A program made the position numbers and the translations under genes. Positions 36,575 to 48,600 of a DNA stretch of 64,000 nucleotides are shown piece after piece. Position 1 is the stretch's first letter. Each line of letters opens with the position of its first letter. Origin of the DNA: Galaxea fascicularis (taxonomy: Eukaryota > Cnidaria > Anthozoa > Scleractinia > Euphylliidae); contig OX419339.1 in the NCBI GenBank assembly GCA_948470475.1, positions 3,593,787 to 3,657,786 on the forward strand, read 5' to 3'. A model generated the notes under the pieces. That model made no database searches and was not told the origin of the DNA. It saw only the letters and a list, made by a program, of their open reading frames with translations.

Positions 36575-39267
36575 AAAATAAACTGAATTGAGTGAAAATT
36601 CAGCCCGCCATTTTATTATTGTCGGAGTCCGGAATAGAAATGTTTGACTTACCTTGTCCGAATAACAGATTAAGTGCTGACTTGAATGCATATACTCACA
36701 CTCTTGTTGACCTAAGTGAACAACGCCAAAATGAGGGCAAGCCTTCACAATATCACTTTAAAAATACAGATGACAATACCATAAATGGCTATCGTAAAGT
36801 AAACAATTTGACGAACGTTTGTTAATTGCGGTGAATGAATGTCACAGCAGATGTTGTAGCCGGGAAAAATAAAAAAAAATTATCACAAATGGGTTGAAAG
36901 TACACCACAGAATCCAAAATACGTTGAAGGAAATTTCCGCCTTGTTACTCGTACGTTACTCTTACTTTTAATTTTCTGTCTATTTAAGAAACAGTTTAAG
37001 GGGGGTAAAATCTCTTGTTCAAGGCATCATGAACACGCGAAAAAAAAAAAAGCAGCTTTCACTGAAACCCATGCAGGTACTTTTCATTCCGCCCGCAATT
37101 CAAGTGTCGATATAGAGAAAAAATTACCTTGTAATTTCGTGAATTAAGGCACGCAGTGAAATCCGTAACGAATATATTCGAAATACTAAAAGGAATAAAA
37201 CTTGTTTTCCTTTCATTTTTTCCACCCTTGGTGACTAAGTATAAACATGAAATATCATGGAATCCTGGAACCTTCTCGTTCTTGCTTCCTATTCGATTAA
37301 CGGGACCAAAGAACATACAGATTCTAAGGTGAAGTTTCGCCCACCTTTCCTTCCAATTTCCGTAGAAACTTAACTACTGCTGTTCAATTTTTCCTTCCCT
37401 TTTCGTTTTGAGATCGACAAATGAATAGTGTGAATAGTGCTTCCAATATCCGTCCAGTCTCTAAACAGAAACAGTTGAAAATAAGGTCTTTGTTATGGTT
37501 AGAATGTCTTTGAAGATCAAAAATTTACTTTTGGCTATCATTCAAGCGAGCAGTTTAACAAACACAAGTTTATGTTACCTGGACCTGAAAACACTGAGAA
37601 ATTGGTTGCTGAGAACGTTAAACGCTCCTCTGTCTTCACTAATCACTGATTCAAGCCTGACGAACAGTCGCGGGCGATGGAGTTGCGAACGACGGCTTTC
37701 GACTCTTTATTTCTTTCTTAATTTTTTTAACGTCAGTACCATCTGCCCAGATGGGCAGATGATAATTGTGTCTCTCTTGCAAAAGATCAGCAAGCAAAAA
37801 GCTGGCACACCCTCGCAAGGTAAACCAAGTACTTTATCCTTCATTGCAGGCATCATATTCATTATCATGAAATCTGGATTATGTTTTTATAGCAACAACA
37901 AAATGAATTTCAGTTCTTTGAAAGCACAGGCCATGATTTACACACTATTCGCCATTCAACACGCAAAACTTTGTTCCTGAGAAATGCATCAATCTCAGGA
38001 TCCGAAAGGCCAATAAGGCACTGCGAGAGATGATGGCTATCACTTTTTGCAAAATAAAAAGACTGGAATCATTCTTCAAGCCGTTTAGTTTGTATTGTGA
38101 TCTTCATTGTCGTAAAGCAAACGTAACAGTGAATGATTTGTGAGCATGACAAAAGGGCGAGATTACGTTTGTTGATTGAATCGTCAGTGCATGCGGCAGA
38201 CGGTGGCGAAAATACATTGATATGAACACAATAGCACACTGATTGCACACACCTTATTGCCTAATGTTTTCGGTTTCAGAAATTGTCCTTTTCCATTTGT
38301 AGAGGAAAAACTCGATAGAAAGTCCTAATTTTGAACATCACTGAAAGAGTTTTACATGGTATCGTTTAAAATGAAACCAAAACAAAACATAAATATCGGA
38401 AGGAATTCCAGCTGTCCACCGAGTCGTTTTGTTTTAAGCGCACAATTTGTGGTAATGAGAATTGTATATATCAAGTCATCACATCGCAAAATTATATTTA
38501 TATACGTTATAAATCACAAGAAAACTCGAGTAAATATATGTATTGCCCCTGTTGAAAAAATAGTTTTCAAAGAATAATTGCTATATGTCAGAAAAGGAAA
38601 TTAGAGCACGCCTGTGAAAAGTTTTCTCCTATTTTAATTCATGCAGGAGTGGAATCCACCTGTAGTTAGACAAAACACGTTTAAAGACTGGCAGGCAATG
38701 GTGGGGAGGTATAGTGTTGCGAAAAATGTAAACACAAACATTTCTGGAGGCTAAATGGGTTTCCGTGAAAACGTGTATTGATGCTAATAATGTTAGCATT
38801 GCAAAGAAAAGCGTAAATATCCTACATGAATATATTTGAGGTAGCTTACTACCCAGATTGACCCCACTGCATTTTAACCAAAACGTTAGAACCAGCCACG
38901 GACGCAAACTGAAGCACGATTGATGACGAAGAAACAAAGTGTTGTGGTTATCAAAGCTCAAACAATAATAATCATAACTTGGAACAATGTATTTTCTGGA
39001 ACGCTTTATTCGATCGTGTTTCTATGTAAATTTCGCTAATATTTCCTACTATCATTTTATGGTACATGGTGAAAGACATCAAAATAGAGTATCACCTAAC
39101 TACAGCTAAGAGCACTGACCATATAGTTATTTTCTACAAATTATTTTGGTGAGACAAAGCCTAGCTCAAGTAAAAGTAACACTAGGATCATCCGAGCCTG
39201 ATATGTATTTTTTTAACTTCGCCAAGCAATTACCGCGGAAACATAGGTCAGCACTATTGGTTACAGC
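36575..39267. other. Gene-free stretch
   Basis: No recognised exon. A 161-codon open frame on the plus strand at 37495-37980 has no known motif and an implausible composition, so I do not call it. Confidence 0.4.
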
Positions 39268-39420
39268 CAGGGTTCGTTACGTCCCACAGAATTAATCGTG
39301 AAGAGTTGTGAGACGGAACCTTCGGTTTATCGTCCTTATCCGAGAAGACTAGAAAGTCTAACCATTTGCAGATGCCATTGCAAAGGAAGCACTTTCTCCT
39401 CAGCTATTTAAAGACCCTGA

Positions 39421-40457
39421 GACTAGGTTTACACTAGAAGAGATTTTTCCGGATTCGTTAATGTTTCCGGATTCATCAGATTTACAGTATTCGGATTCGT
39501 AAGCGTTTACACTGAAAGGATATTCGGATTCCTGACCGTTTACACACAACGACAACTCCGGGAACATTCGTGATGGAATGGTTACCCAGCTCAGTGTTAT
39601 TTCGTCGTTCGACAAAGTGAAAATGCCGCCAAAAAAGGCTACAGTAGATCCAAACGCCACTGAGGCAAATTTGAGCTGGACAGATGACCAAGTTGAACTT
39701 CTACTAGGAGTTGTCCGTGCATATTCTTCCCAAAAGGATTATGAAGGTTTAGAATGGGAGAGCGTTAAAAGTAAATATGAAGATATCAGAAAAGACTTCG
39801 TCACCTTGTATGAACAACAAGATGGATTGCCTCATGATCTCAGCCTATTCACACGGGAAAGAGTGACGAGCAAAATAAAGGACATAAGGAAAAAGTACAA
39901 AAAAGCAGTCGACTCTGGTAAGAAGAGTGGAGGAGGAAGAACTGTGGCGACTTTCTATGATGTTTATTTGCAATAACATATGGGGTGGATGTCCTGCAAC
40001 TACAAGCCTGGAGCATCTACGTCGTTGGCGAAGAAGTGTGGCTGACGTTAAACTTCCTTGCGATAACAATTTGCGTTTCCTCAGAAATGTTGCGGTACAC
40101 ATAATAAAATTTATCGCCTGAACCTGCGACAAGATTAGGCAACCGGAGATCGTAAGCAATGTTAGCACCAGATCCTCCATTTTGGTTTTACCGCAAACTC
40201 AAAAGATCGCAGGCGGAAAAATATCCCGATTCGAGATCAAAACCGTTTACACGACAAAACTTTCCGGATTCAAAAGTTTTCGGATTCAAAGTTCCCACTT
40301 TAGATTCCGGATTCAAAATCTCCGGAGACACGACCAAGCCGGGAAGGTTTTATGTCGGATTCGTCCACTTTTGTGTAAACGGCAAAACTAATCCGGTACT
40401 AAAACGTTCCGGATTCATCACGAATCCGGAACAATTTCCTCTAGTGTAAACCTAGTC
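39421..40457. mobile_element. PIF/Harbinger-type DNA transposon, 1037 bp, TGA target duplication
   Basis: Terminal inverted repeats GACTAGGTTTACACTAGA (left) and TCTAGTGTAAACCTAGTC (right) extend about 37 bp with few mismatches, reaching CCGGATTCGT. Subterminal CCGGATTC words recur many times in both arms. TGA flanks both ends (39418-39420 and 40458-40460). A 3-bp duplication and a SANT/Myb-like accessory protein are Harbinger features. No transposase is present, so it is non-autonomous. Confidence 0.85.
39578..40121 (+). pseudogene. Harbinger accessory SANT/Myb-like DNA-binding protein, frameshifted
   Basis: The first frame, 39578-39976, may begin at the ATG before PPKKATVDPN (39623). It carries WTDDQVELLLGVVRAYSS...WESVKSKYEDIRKDF, a SANT/Myb-like trihelix, then a basic stretch (KIKDIRKKYKKAVDSGKKSG) and TFYDV, followed by a stop. 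The natural continuation, ICNNIWGGCPATTSLEH, lies in another plus frame (39927-40121), so a single-base indel near 39960 breaks the gene. In Harbinger elements this second protein helps the transposase reach the nucleus and the element ends. Confidence 0.7.
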
Positions 40458-40597
40458 TGAGTGTTGGTCCGGCCGGGGTTTGAACCCACGACCTCCCGCA
40501 CAGTAGTCCGGCACTCTACCAACTGAGCCAACTGGTCGGCGATATGTTTCCAGCCGTTTCAGTTTATATGTGAACAGCTGCATTTGGCCCCAGCGCT

Positions 40598-40680
40598 AGG
40601 ATCATCCTACTGCTAGGATAATCCTATCTGAGAGGTAGGATGATCCTAGCGGTAGGATCTTAGCTTTAGGATCATCCTAA
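40598..40680. repeat. Cluster of AGGATNATCCT palindromes
   Basis: CTAGGATCATCCTA-type words occur five times in both orientations within 80 bp and can fold into a long hairpin. It directly follows the SINE head. Confidence 0.8.
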
Positions 40681-41578
40681 CTCCATGCAAACGGCCCTAA
40701 AAAAATTAAAAGGCAGTGTTACTTTAAGGATTTTATGAGTTTACTTCTCAAACTAACTTTCACGCATAATTGTTACATATGGACTTCAAAGAGAGCGAAA
40801 TGATGTACTGAGTCTTCTAAAAAGCACCATAGAGCCAGATATCGCTATCCCTTTTAACTTGCCGTTCATGATTATTTTGCTTCAGAATCGGTTTGCTAAT
40901 CGGCAGGCAAACTGGTTTTATCATATACCATGAAAATCAAGAATACAGTGTAAGTACGACTTTGCTCCATGCGTAGGTTATTCGCGAAAGAACATTGCCA
41001 ACGTAAGAAACAGATAACAGATCTGACATTACCGACAAACGTATGCTAATGTTGTTAATTTCTCATTTTAGCAAGACTTGCCGATGACAGTCCAGAGTTT
41101 TATCAAAATACTAGCAAATCGAAGGAGGGCTCAAAATGTGTGCATTGCAATTGCTGCCCATGAAAGCATTCCTTTTGCGGATCTCTCGCAATTCCTTGGT
41201 AACAGGAAAATAAGCTCCATCTTAAGCTTCTGAAAATTTGACTATCCATCTCGAAAAGCATCAGAATACGGAAACGCAATTTCGCAAACGCAAACCGCAT
41301 TGTGTACCTTGTGTAACTGAATGTTGAATTAAAATTAAGCTTTTAAAAATGCATCAATAATTATTGCAAGGCGGAAATTGTTAGTCCTGAAAACTCGTTT
41401 GATATGAAAAATAGGGGGAAAAATCCAGCATTTTAATATATGTTTTCTGATGTTGGCGTACTTCAGCAAAGAATATCTATCAACACCAGAAACTGCAATG
41501 AAATAAACACAATTAGTGTGCTGAAAGATGGACAACCATTCTATTTCTCAGAAGCCAATTAGAACATATTTTACTCAC
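40681..41578. other. Stretch without a confirmed gene
   Basis: A plus-strand acceptor (CATTTTAG, about 41065-41072) is followed by a 53-codon open frame including NRRRAQNVCIAIAAHESIP. A second frame is also open for about 30 codons. Neither is recognised, so no gene is called. Confidence 0.35.
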
Positions 41579-41655
41579 CTTGGCAAATAACAAATGACTT
41601 CGATTTTGTGCTAACTTTGCCTTCAGTTGTCCTCTTCAAGTTGTGAACAATTTCT
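41579..41655 (-). CDS. Possible internal exon, unknown product
   Basis: A 77-nt minus-strand block bounded by a TATTTTAAG acceptor and a consensus GTGAGT donor is open in one frame, reading EIVHNLKRTTEGKVSTKSKS then FVICQ, with 1 base left over at each end. I do not recognise the sequence. It may belong to the same unknown gene as the SAM exon at 35882-35986, but the exon phases between them cannot be tied together. Confidence 0.35.
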
Positions 41656-42741
41656 CTTAAAATACAAATACAATTTTCAAATTGGTCTTCTGGCCTCCAG
41701 ATCATAGTCAATAGCTGGTGGTTAGATGTCATGTACCGAACTGGGTGTTATCGTGCTTAGCCGGGGCAGCTGTGCATAAAAAATTGAAATTTATTTCAAG
41801 CATTCCGAGATGTGAATTTCCTAATGATCAAGATACTTTATAGACTGAAAGCTGAGCTGTGTCATATCAATTGATCAAATACTGGAGTGCCCTAAGGGAG
41901 TTTAGGCTAACTTCAATGATAAACTGAAGAATCATGCCGAACGCACTTTCCGGAATAAAGAACTAGAACTTTTTTCAAAAGAGCGTAGACTGTAAACTGA
42001 AACTAATTAAGAAAGTCTCACTGATCTAACCATTATATGAGCAAAGAACTGAATTGATATTTTCTCAGTTTCCCTGTGATTAGGTGTAAATTAAACATGA
42101 TGTAATGAAAGCCTTCGGGTGCTCTTTACTCCACGATCTCTAACAGATGAACGGATATCATTTACCAAAAAAGCTCCGAGGTAAATGGAACTTTGAGGAT
42201 AAGATCCGCCAATTTTTGACACCTCTAAAATTTCGTTGATGCTATCTCTTTTACTAATTTTCTCGTCCTATTGCGGCTGAATCAATAATCTAGTAAAATA
42301 AGAGAAATGAATGAAGAACACAGTAAAAACGAAAATAAATATAATTTCTCGCTAAAACCATGCAGTGTTTCCAATCGCAATTCCTTCTCTTTAAAGTATA
42401 GACTAAGATATAAGTGATATGATATCTATGCCCGGATGTGATATTTATTTTTTTCCTTTTTCCATTTTTTTGTTGTTGGAACAACTCGGATAGTATGCTT
42501 TGTATTACACTGTACAGGAAAGTTTTGAACTAAAACTAATTATAAAGTAAACATTAATACATTTTCACACGTTTACGTTAAGATACATAGCAATTATAAG
42601 GACATTAAGAATCAGGGGACTAAGCACTTTTATTTTGGCCTGTCTGCCGAGGATGTCAATGCAATAAACGTTTTCAGCTTTAATAATTGTGTGCCTGATG
42701 AGCAATATTGTGTTTCAATATTGTGTCTACTTAAGACCACA

Positions 42742-42950
42742 TTACTTTTTGTTTTGTCGCTGAAAGCACGTACAATTTAGGAATACATTACTTAAAGCCT
42801 GTTTTTCGCATGACCGCAAACACTCGAAGGTGAACCACCTTAACTTGGGAAAAAGAAGTGAGTTAATTATCTGAGCCCTGCCTTTCCACCAGTTTGCTGC
42901 GTTTTCTAATTTCTTGATTCGTTGATTATAATTCACTTTAATTAACTCAG
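42742..42950 (-). pseudogene. LINE reverse-transcriptase remnant
   Basis: The minus strand reads VNYNQRIKKLENAANWWKGR followed directly by AQIINSLLFPKLRW. In L1/Tx1-like LINEs the W-.R-L-L-G-K-.I-.LL-PKL block follows the RT domain; here a few residues between R and the I-I motif are deleted. It is a short dead fragment. Confidence 0.5.
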
Positions 42951-43795
42951 ACTTGCAAAGTTGATCGCAGAAAAGTGTTCCCATCAGCGATCGATCGCAG
43001 ACGATCCTTTACAATTCTATTTAAACACAACGAAGCTTAGAAAAAAAAAGCTACGATTTAGTGAAAAGCTTTTGTTAAGTGGATAGAGAAAAAATATCCA
43101 AGCCGAGCGTCCAGTCATTTTTTTTTTTTGTTACACCTTAAGGAGTTCATGCGATTGCGCAACTGTTTGGGATTCAATCCATTCTTTGATTCATGGAAAT
43201 AGGTGATTTAATCATTTAATCTAATTATTATTAATAATATTAATATTATTATCTGTTATTACAATCTTTTTGTATGTATATATGGAAATGAAAATAAAGT
43301 TATAAGAGTTGTTTTTGAATGCAAGTACCAAGCGCGAACTAAGTCCTCTCACCAGGCTTTGTTTGGGTACGATCTATTATTTTAATATATATGATAAAAA
43401 CACGGAATTTATATCTTTAAAAAAGTATCTTGCATTTATTGTCTTCACGTAGTATTCTTACTATTTACAGCCACCAATACAAAATACCTGTTCGGTTAAA
43501 TTTACACGTCTTTCTACGAATGCACGTAACCAAGATAAAAACTAATTTTAATTGACAATCGCTCAACTGACGTTTTCTAATTTGACAAATTCAGTAGTTA
43601 ATTGCATTCGCGCAGAATTGAAGATCATTTTAATTTTTGCACTGTTTTCCAGGAATTTCAGTCGTGAGCTTTTAAAAAGCTTAACATTTAAAGTAATAAA
43701 CCGGAAAAAAGTACCATTCATCATTCTTTCGGCTAGTGTATTTCTCTCAAAACAGCAACGGGATGGTACTTTAAGTATATTTGACACGAAATAGT

Positions 43796-44855
43796 TTATT
43801 AGCTAATTAGGAAGAGCGCTCAAAATGATGAAGAATGGCGTTTATTTTATTGTAATAGCATTCTTGGTTGCCGAGTTATTCAACATTTTAGTTTATGCAA
43901 ATTAGAGGACTTGTGACGTCACAAGGCGGACACGAAATGAAGTAAAATCACAAAAAATGGAATATCTCTGTATAAAACTGAAACTTTTTACAGTTGTTAT
44001 ACTCATCACGAAGTTCCATGATATGGTCCACTGTGACATTGTCATCACAGTAGGCTCCAGGCCCTCTCCATCCAAATAATAAAATCAGAGTTTCCTTCCC
44101 CAAGAAGTGGTATTTGCTCTTGTTGTTCCTTCAGTGGGTGCGAGCGAATATGGACATTACACAGCACAAGTGTAAGGAAGTCTGTTAGACTCCGGAGCAA
44201 CAAATAAGGCATTTTTCATTTTGGGAAGGCAGAGGTCTGGAAACGAGTATGTTGCTATGGTGACATAAAAACCACTATCACAATGTGTAGTTCTGGCAGC
44301 ACATCAAACCTGCACAATTTCAACCCTGTAGACCATATTTTGTGCTTTTACTTCATTTTGTGTCCGCCTTGTGACGTCACAAGCCCTCTAATTTGCATAA
44401 ACCAAAATCTTGAATAACTCAGCAGCCGAGAATGCAATTACTTAACAATTATTGGATGAGGTTGAGGATGATAGCGATAATTATCAAGGCCAAAGTTTGT
44501 GTTATCTGCCGAAGCCGAAGGCTGAGGCGGATAACACAAACTGAGGCCTTGATAATTATCGCTATCATGCGAAAACCGAATCCAATAATTGTTTTATTCC
44601 TGCATATTCCTGAGCTGCACTGGCGACTCCGCCATAACAAAACTGATCAAACTGCTGGTTAGTGTATTAGTTGACGTCACTTCTGCATGCATAAAACTAT
44701 TGTCTGTAGGTATGACGTAAGAGAAACAGAGCTAGCAAGAATTAGCTGCGTGCTTATAGCCAATCAAAATCGAGCTGGTGACACCAATGTATAATAAAAT
44801 AAAATAAATGCCATTCCTCATCATTTTAAAAGCTCTTCCTAATAAGCTAATAAAA
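43796..44855. mobile_element. Composite of nested inverted-repeat elements
   Basis: Outer arms: TTATTAGCTAATTAGGAAGA at 43796 (continuing to 43856) and its reverse complement at 44793-44853. Inside lies a second inverted repeat, 43861-44434, with arms of about 80-95 bp containing GAGG(A/G)CTTGTGACGTCACAA and GGCGGACAC. Next to it is a third palindrome, 44445-44593. No coding region. This is best read as foldback/MITE elements inserted into one another. Confidence 0.8.
44445..44593. repeat. 149-bp palindrome (AACAATTATTGGAT ends)
   Basis: Ends AACAATTATTGGAT and ATCCAATAATTGTT. Inner arms GATAGCGATAATTATCAAGG and CCTTGATAATTATCGCTATC continue to GTTATC around a GCCGAAGCCGAAGGCTGAGGC centre. 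The palindrome at 52697-52818 has similar ends. Confidence 0.9.
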
Positions 44856-45586
44856 TATTTCGGGTCATATACACTTTAATTAAGAGATACCATTATTATT
44901 AGAGAACTGCACGAAAGTACGGCTGCTTAAGGCGTGTAAAGTATTGACAACTTCCCAGAGGTGAGGTTTGTCAAGGTGCACTCGGTGTTCCTACCGTTCC
45001 CACTCATCACACTCGTCCAAATTTCATTTTCACTCCGTCGACCGCTAAAAAAACCTCACCGCCTTATTTCACGATAGAGTCCTACATTTCAATCAATCAC
45101 AGGATTTCTAATCAAGGTCTAGTTTAATTCTCATGCGAACTGGGAAAGGTTTAAGGCCGTAGGTTAAAACTCCGACATACTAAATCGCGAAGCGATGTAA
45201 AAGGCAGATCGTATCGCATCATTATTCTACAATTTGAATCTGTATAAATAACCGTAGGATTCAATTTATCATTACTAAAGACACCACTTATTCCACTTGG
45301 CACCGCCCATTTCTAAGAATGCAAATTAGATTTCTAGCAATCCGTTTATGGATTGGGTTGATGACTTGCTCATCTTGACCAACCAGAAATATCCAGTTTT
45401 TTATAAAGCTCATCCATTCACTTTTTTCCAGGTTTGATTGTAACTGGGCAGAAACGTCTGGGACCCGAACAACGCATGCGTGTCTGCAATGGTACCACTG
45501 ACCTCCATCACTGCAAGTTCACCAGTCACTAAAACTGAGCAATTCATGAGTCGAAGCGATCTTTCTTTTTGAAAATGTCCGCCATT

Positions 45587-45662
45587 TTAGGTCTCGGAGC
45601 ATCCTTTAATCGGTGGAATCCACTCATAAAAGTACTTTTGATTTCTTGACCAATCTTGCTGC
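45587..45662 (-). CDS. RELCH: RELCH tentative last exon
   Basis: The penultimate exon 45751-45812 is secure (ETVLVLLKECETKVEQRSFA). The next in-phase block after a CCTGCAG acceptor adds about 25 residues (KQQDWSRNQKYFYEWIPPIK, GCSET) and stops at 45587. It does not resemble the vertebrate C-terminus, which is longer. Either the tail has diverged or the true last exon lies further left and this is a chance frame. Confidence 0.4.
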
Positions 45663-48600
45663 CTGCAGGAAGGCTGTGATAAGAAAAAAATACAATCAAG
45701 TAAAACTATTTTCACGTAATTCTGTGACAAATATGAAAAGAGGTATTTACTTGGCGAATGACCTCTGCTCCACTTTAGTTTCACATTCTTTAAGAAGGAC
45801 AAGAACCGTTTCCTGAAAATAAAATGAAAACGTAAATTCTCGTAGTGAATGTGGCTTTCGAAGGGTCGTAAAACCACTGCGAAAAAACCCTCTTGTTCTT
45901 ACTATCATGACTGAAACTTATAATGCAAGGTTGGGATTTACTGGCTTTGGAACAACAGGGCTAGTTGTTGTACGCATTTGAGGACTTCTTTGTGCAACTC
46001 AAGAAACTTCAAATTAAAGCCGCATACCGATATAAAGTTAGGCCTCAAAAATCACAGGCTCTAAAATGACACATACATATACAGAACGTTGATTTTGGCA
46101 CAATATCTGGAGTTGTAGCAAACTGAGCTAACCTCACAGTCTGGAGCAAGTGCTTCAATGTCTTGTTTGACTGCCCGCAGTCCTGGGATGATGTAATCAT
46201 TTATTACATCAATAGAAATGACTAAATATGGTCAAGGAGAAGGAACGAGAAACAACACACTGCACTACAACAGTCCAGTCTGCATTGAGGCAAAGGAAGT
46301 GAGAACTGTAATCTTCCCCTGCTCGCAATGTCAGGAAGGAAAACGAGGAAAAATAACTACGTACAAATATAGGTTGGTTATACGACGATGCATGGAATCA
46401 TTTCGCTTGCTTTAATGAACAAGTGAAGGGAAACCGAGATCAACATACGAAATCGTTTCCAGTGTTACAAAATCGTCCAAACCTAACGCAATCAAACTCA
46501 AACTCCTCGCTTCTAGTGTATTTGTGCGAGATTGAACAAAAACAAAAGAGCTCGAGATACTAAGATACTAAAATTGCAATTGTGTCTTCTCTAATAATTC
46601 TTTAGATCAAATATTATTTTATCGATTGCAATGTAACTATCTTCAGTTTTCAACTGATGTCAAATAGTACTCTTTTCATTTCTTTCTTAAACCTATTTTT
46701 TGGCAACTTTTTTATTCTTTCGGGTATCCCATTCCACACTTTTGCTCCAGCACGTAAAAAAGAGTTTTTTTAGGTCTATTCTAGAATTTTTGATAAAAAA
46801 TGGTTTTGAGAGGTTGACGAGCGGGTAGCGTATTTGTGTATGCTAGAGGTTCTACAGAAAAGATTTAGAATATTTGACGGTGCTTGTTTTGCATCTATAT
46901 TGTACATTGAGTTTGAGACTCTCAGCTACTACTCACCCTCGCACTACAAACAGCATAAATTACGTTCCCAGCATACCTCCCGCCCTAATTAACAGCTCTC
47001 TGCGAACACACTGTTTAACGCGCCATCATTCGTTAGATCAGTTTGAAGGGCGATGATGTTAAAAGGATACAGCAGCACGTTAAGGACACGTAAGCTTCCA
47101 TCAACTCGAGCGCAATCTCCCTCCGTCTGTTCTCGTCGTATAATTGGTTGTTTATCGTCGCCATGACTACCAACCGAGGCAGAAGAACTGTGATAAAGAG
47201 AAAGATAAACTTTATGGTTGACGAAGGCAATTTTCCGGCCGGTTACTTAACGCAATGCAAATCTGTCTTATCCCCAGAGAGCTTGATACATCTAGACCCC
47301 GAGTTTCCCTTATGGCTGCGCTTTACCTTCGTCCCTAAAATGCGGCTCGGCGTGAGGAGCAACTTTTCCAAACGTTCTAATCATTGTGGTTTGCAGTTCA
47401 TGCTGATCTTTGTATTGTGGGTCTTCAAGAAATGACTGGAATTGCACGTATACTTTTTCTAAAATCTGTCGATAGAAAGGTTGAACAGAACATATTTAGC
47501 CCAGGTGAATGTGAGTAGTTTCACGAAGGGCGCTGAAAACAAAAAACAACAACAACAACAACCAAACAAATATCAAACCCTTCTCTTACCGTTTTGTCTG
47601 TAACATTTTCTACTATTGCAGCAAATGCAGGAATGGAAGCTGTCCGTACTGACCTAAAATGGGAAAAAAATTCTAACGGCGGCACACTTTCCAATAATAA
47701 TAATAATAATAAAAATAATAATAATAATTTTATTACTTATATAGCGCAAAATTGATTAAGATATATCCATTGCCAAGAGCGATTTTGTCGCAGGGTTTGC
47801 GAAAAAGCTTTGGCGGCTTGGTTGAGATTCGCTGATGCATTATACACCCGAGTCATGATACAGTATTTTAGGCGCCTCCGTTAAAATCAGTTCGGGATAG
47901 AAAACATCAAACTTACATTTGCGCGTCTGAAGCTAATGTAACCAATGCTGGTAAAACCTGCCTGCTGATTAAATCCAGATCAACACCTTTCACTAAAACC
48001 TGCAAACATAAAAACATACACGACTAGTGACATTGGAGAAAGGCCTCAAGATATTTACGTTTGCTAAAAATATTGTGAAAATTTTCAAGGAAAGTGCCTT
48101 TGCAACAAAACCTCTTTATCTACATATTTCTACACTGGCTCAAATTACTTTGCTTTTTCACAGGGGAATAAATCTCATAAGCCTTATATTACCTATCTGA
48201 AAAGCTGGGTGCGGATTCGATTGTTTGAAGGGAAGAGGGGGGACTAAAGAACAGCTACATGACGTTTTCGGCAAACGGGAGGCTCCTGCTCATCATAAAA
48301 GAGTGAAAATTCTCTCATTTTAACTTGTCTTGTTCCTTTGAGAAGTTGCGTGATATCTGGAGCTAACAAGACAGAAATGAGCTAATATCAAGCAGGGTTC
48401 TTACATTTTTGGCAAAACCCTAATTTCACTCCGACGTTTGCCGTTTGGCGTAAACGTCATGCTTAACCTCTCTATCAACACTTACCGTAAACAGCGGCGC
48501 TGCGGACCTACGTACAGCAGCTTCCGCGTGAACAACAATTTGCCACAGGACACCAATCAAAACCTGATGATACCTGAATGAAGAACTGAAATAAAGTAAC

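Larger units (their letters stand above)
39268..40541 (-). repeat. tRNA-derived repeat interrupted by a Harbinger-type transposon
   Basis: The minus strand from 40541 to 40466 starts like a tRNA: A-box GGCTCAGTTGGTAGAGTGCC and B-box GGTTCAAACCC. Its continuation at 40461-40465 rejoins, across the transposon, the body segment at about 39268-39420 (CTCAGCTATTTAAAGACCC|TGA|GTGTTGG). The anticodon stem pairs poorly, so it is a SINE-type repeat, not a tRNA gene. Confidence 0.7.

Noticed and set aside
37495..37980. 161-codon open frame on the plus strand
   Set aside because: No domain or signal, composition does not look like a protein, no homologous neighbour; length is reachable by chance in a 64-kb window.
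40466..40541. Possible functional tRNA gene on the minus strand
   Set aside because: A and B boxes are good, but the anticodon and acceptor stems pair poorly and it continues into a repeat body, so it is a SINE head.
44432..44662. Matching open frames on both strands with similar peptides
   Set aside because: An artefact of the palindrome at 44445-44593, which gives the same translation on both strands.
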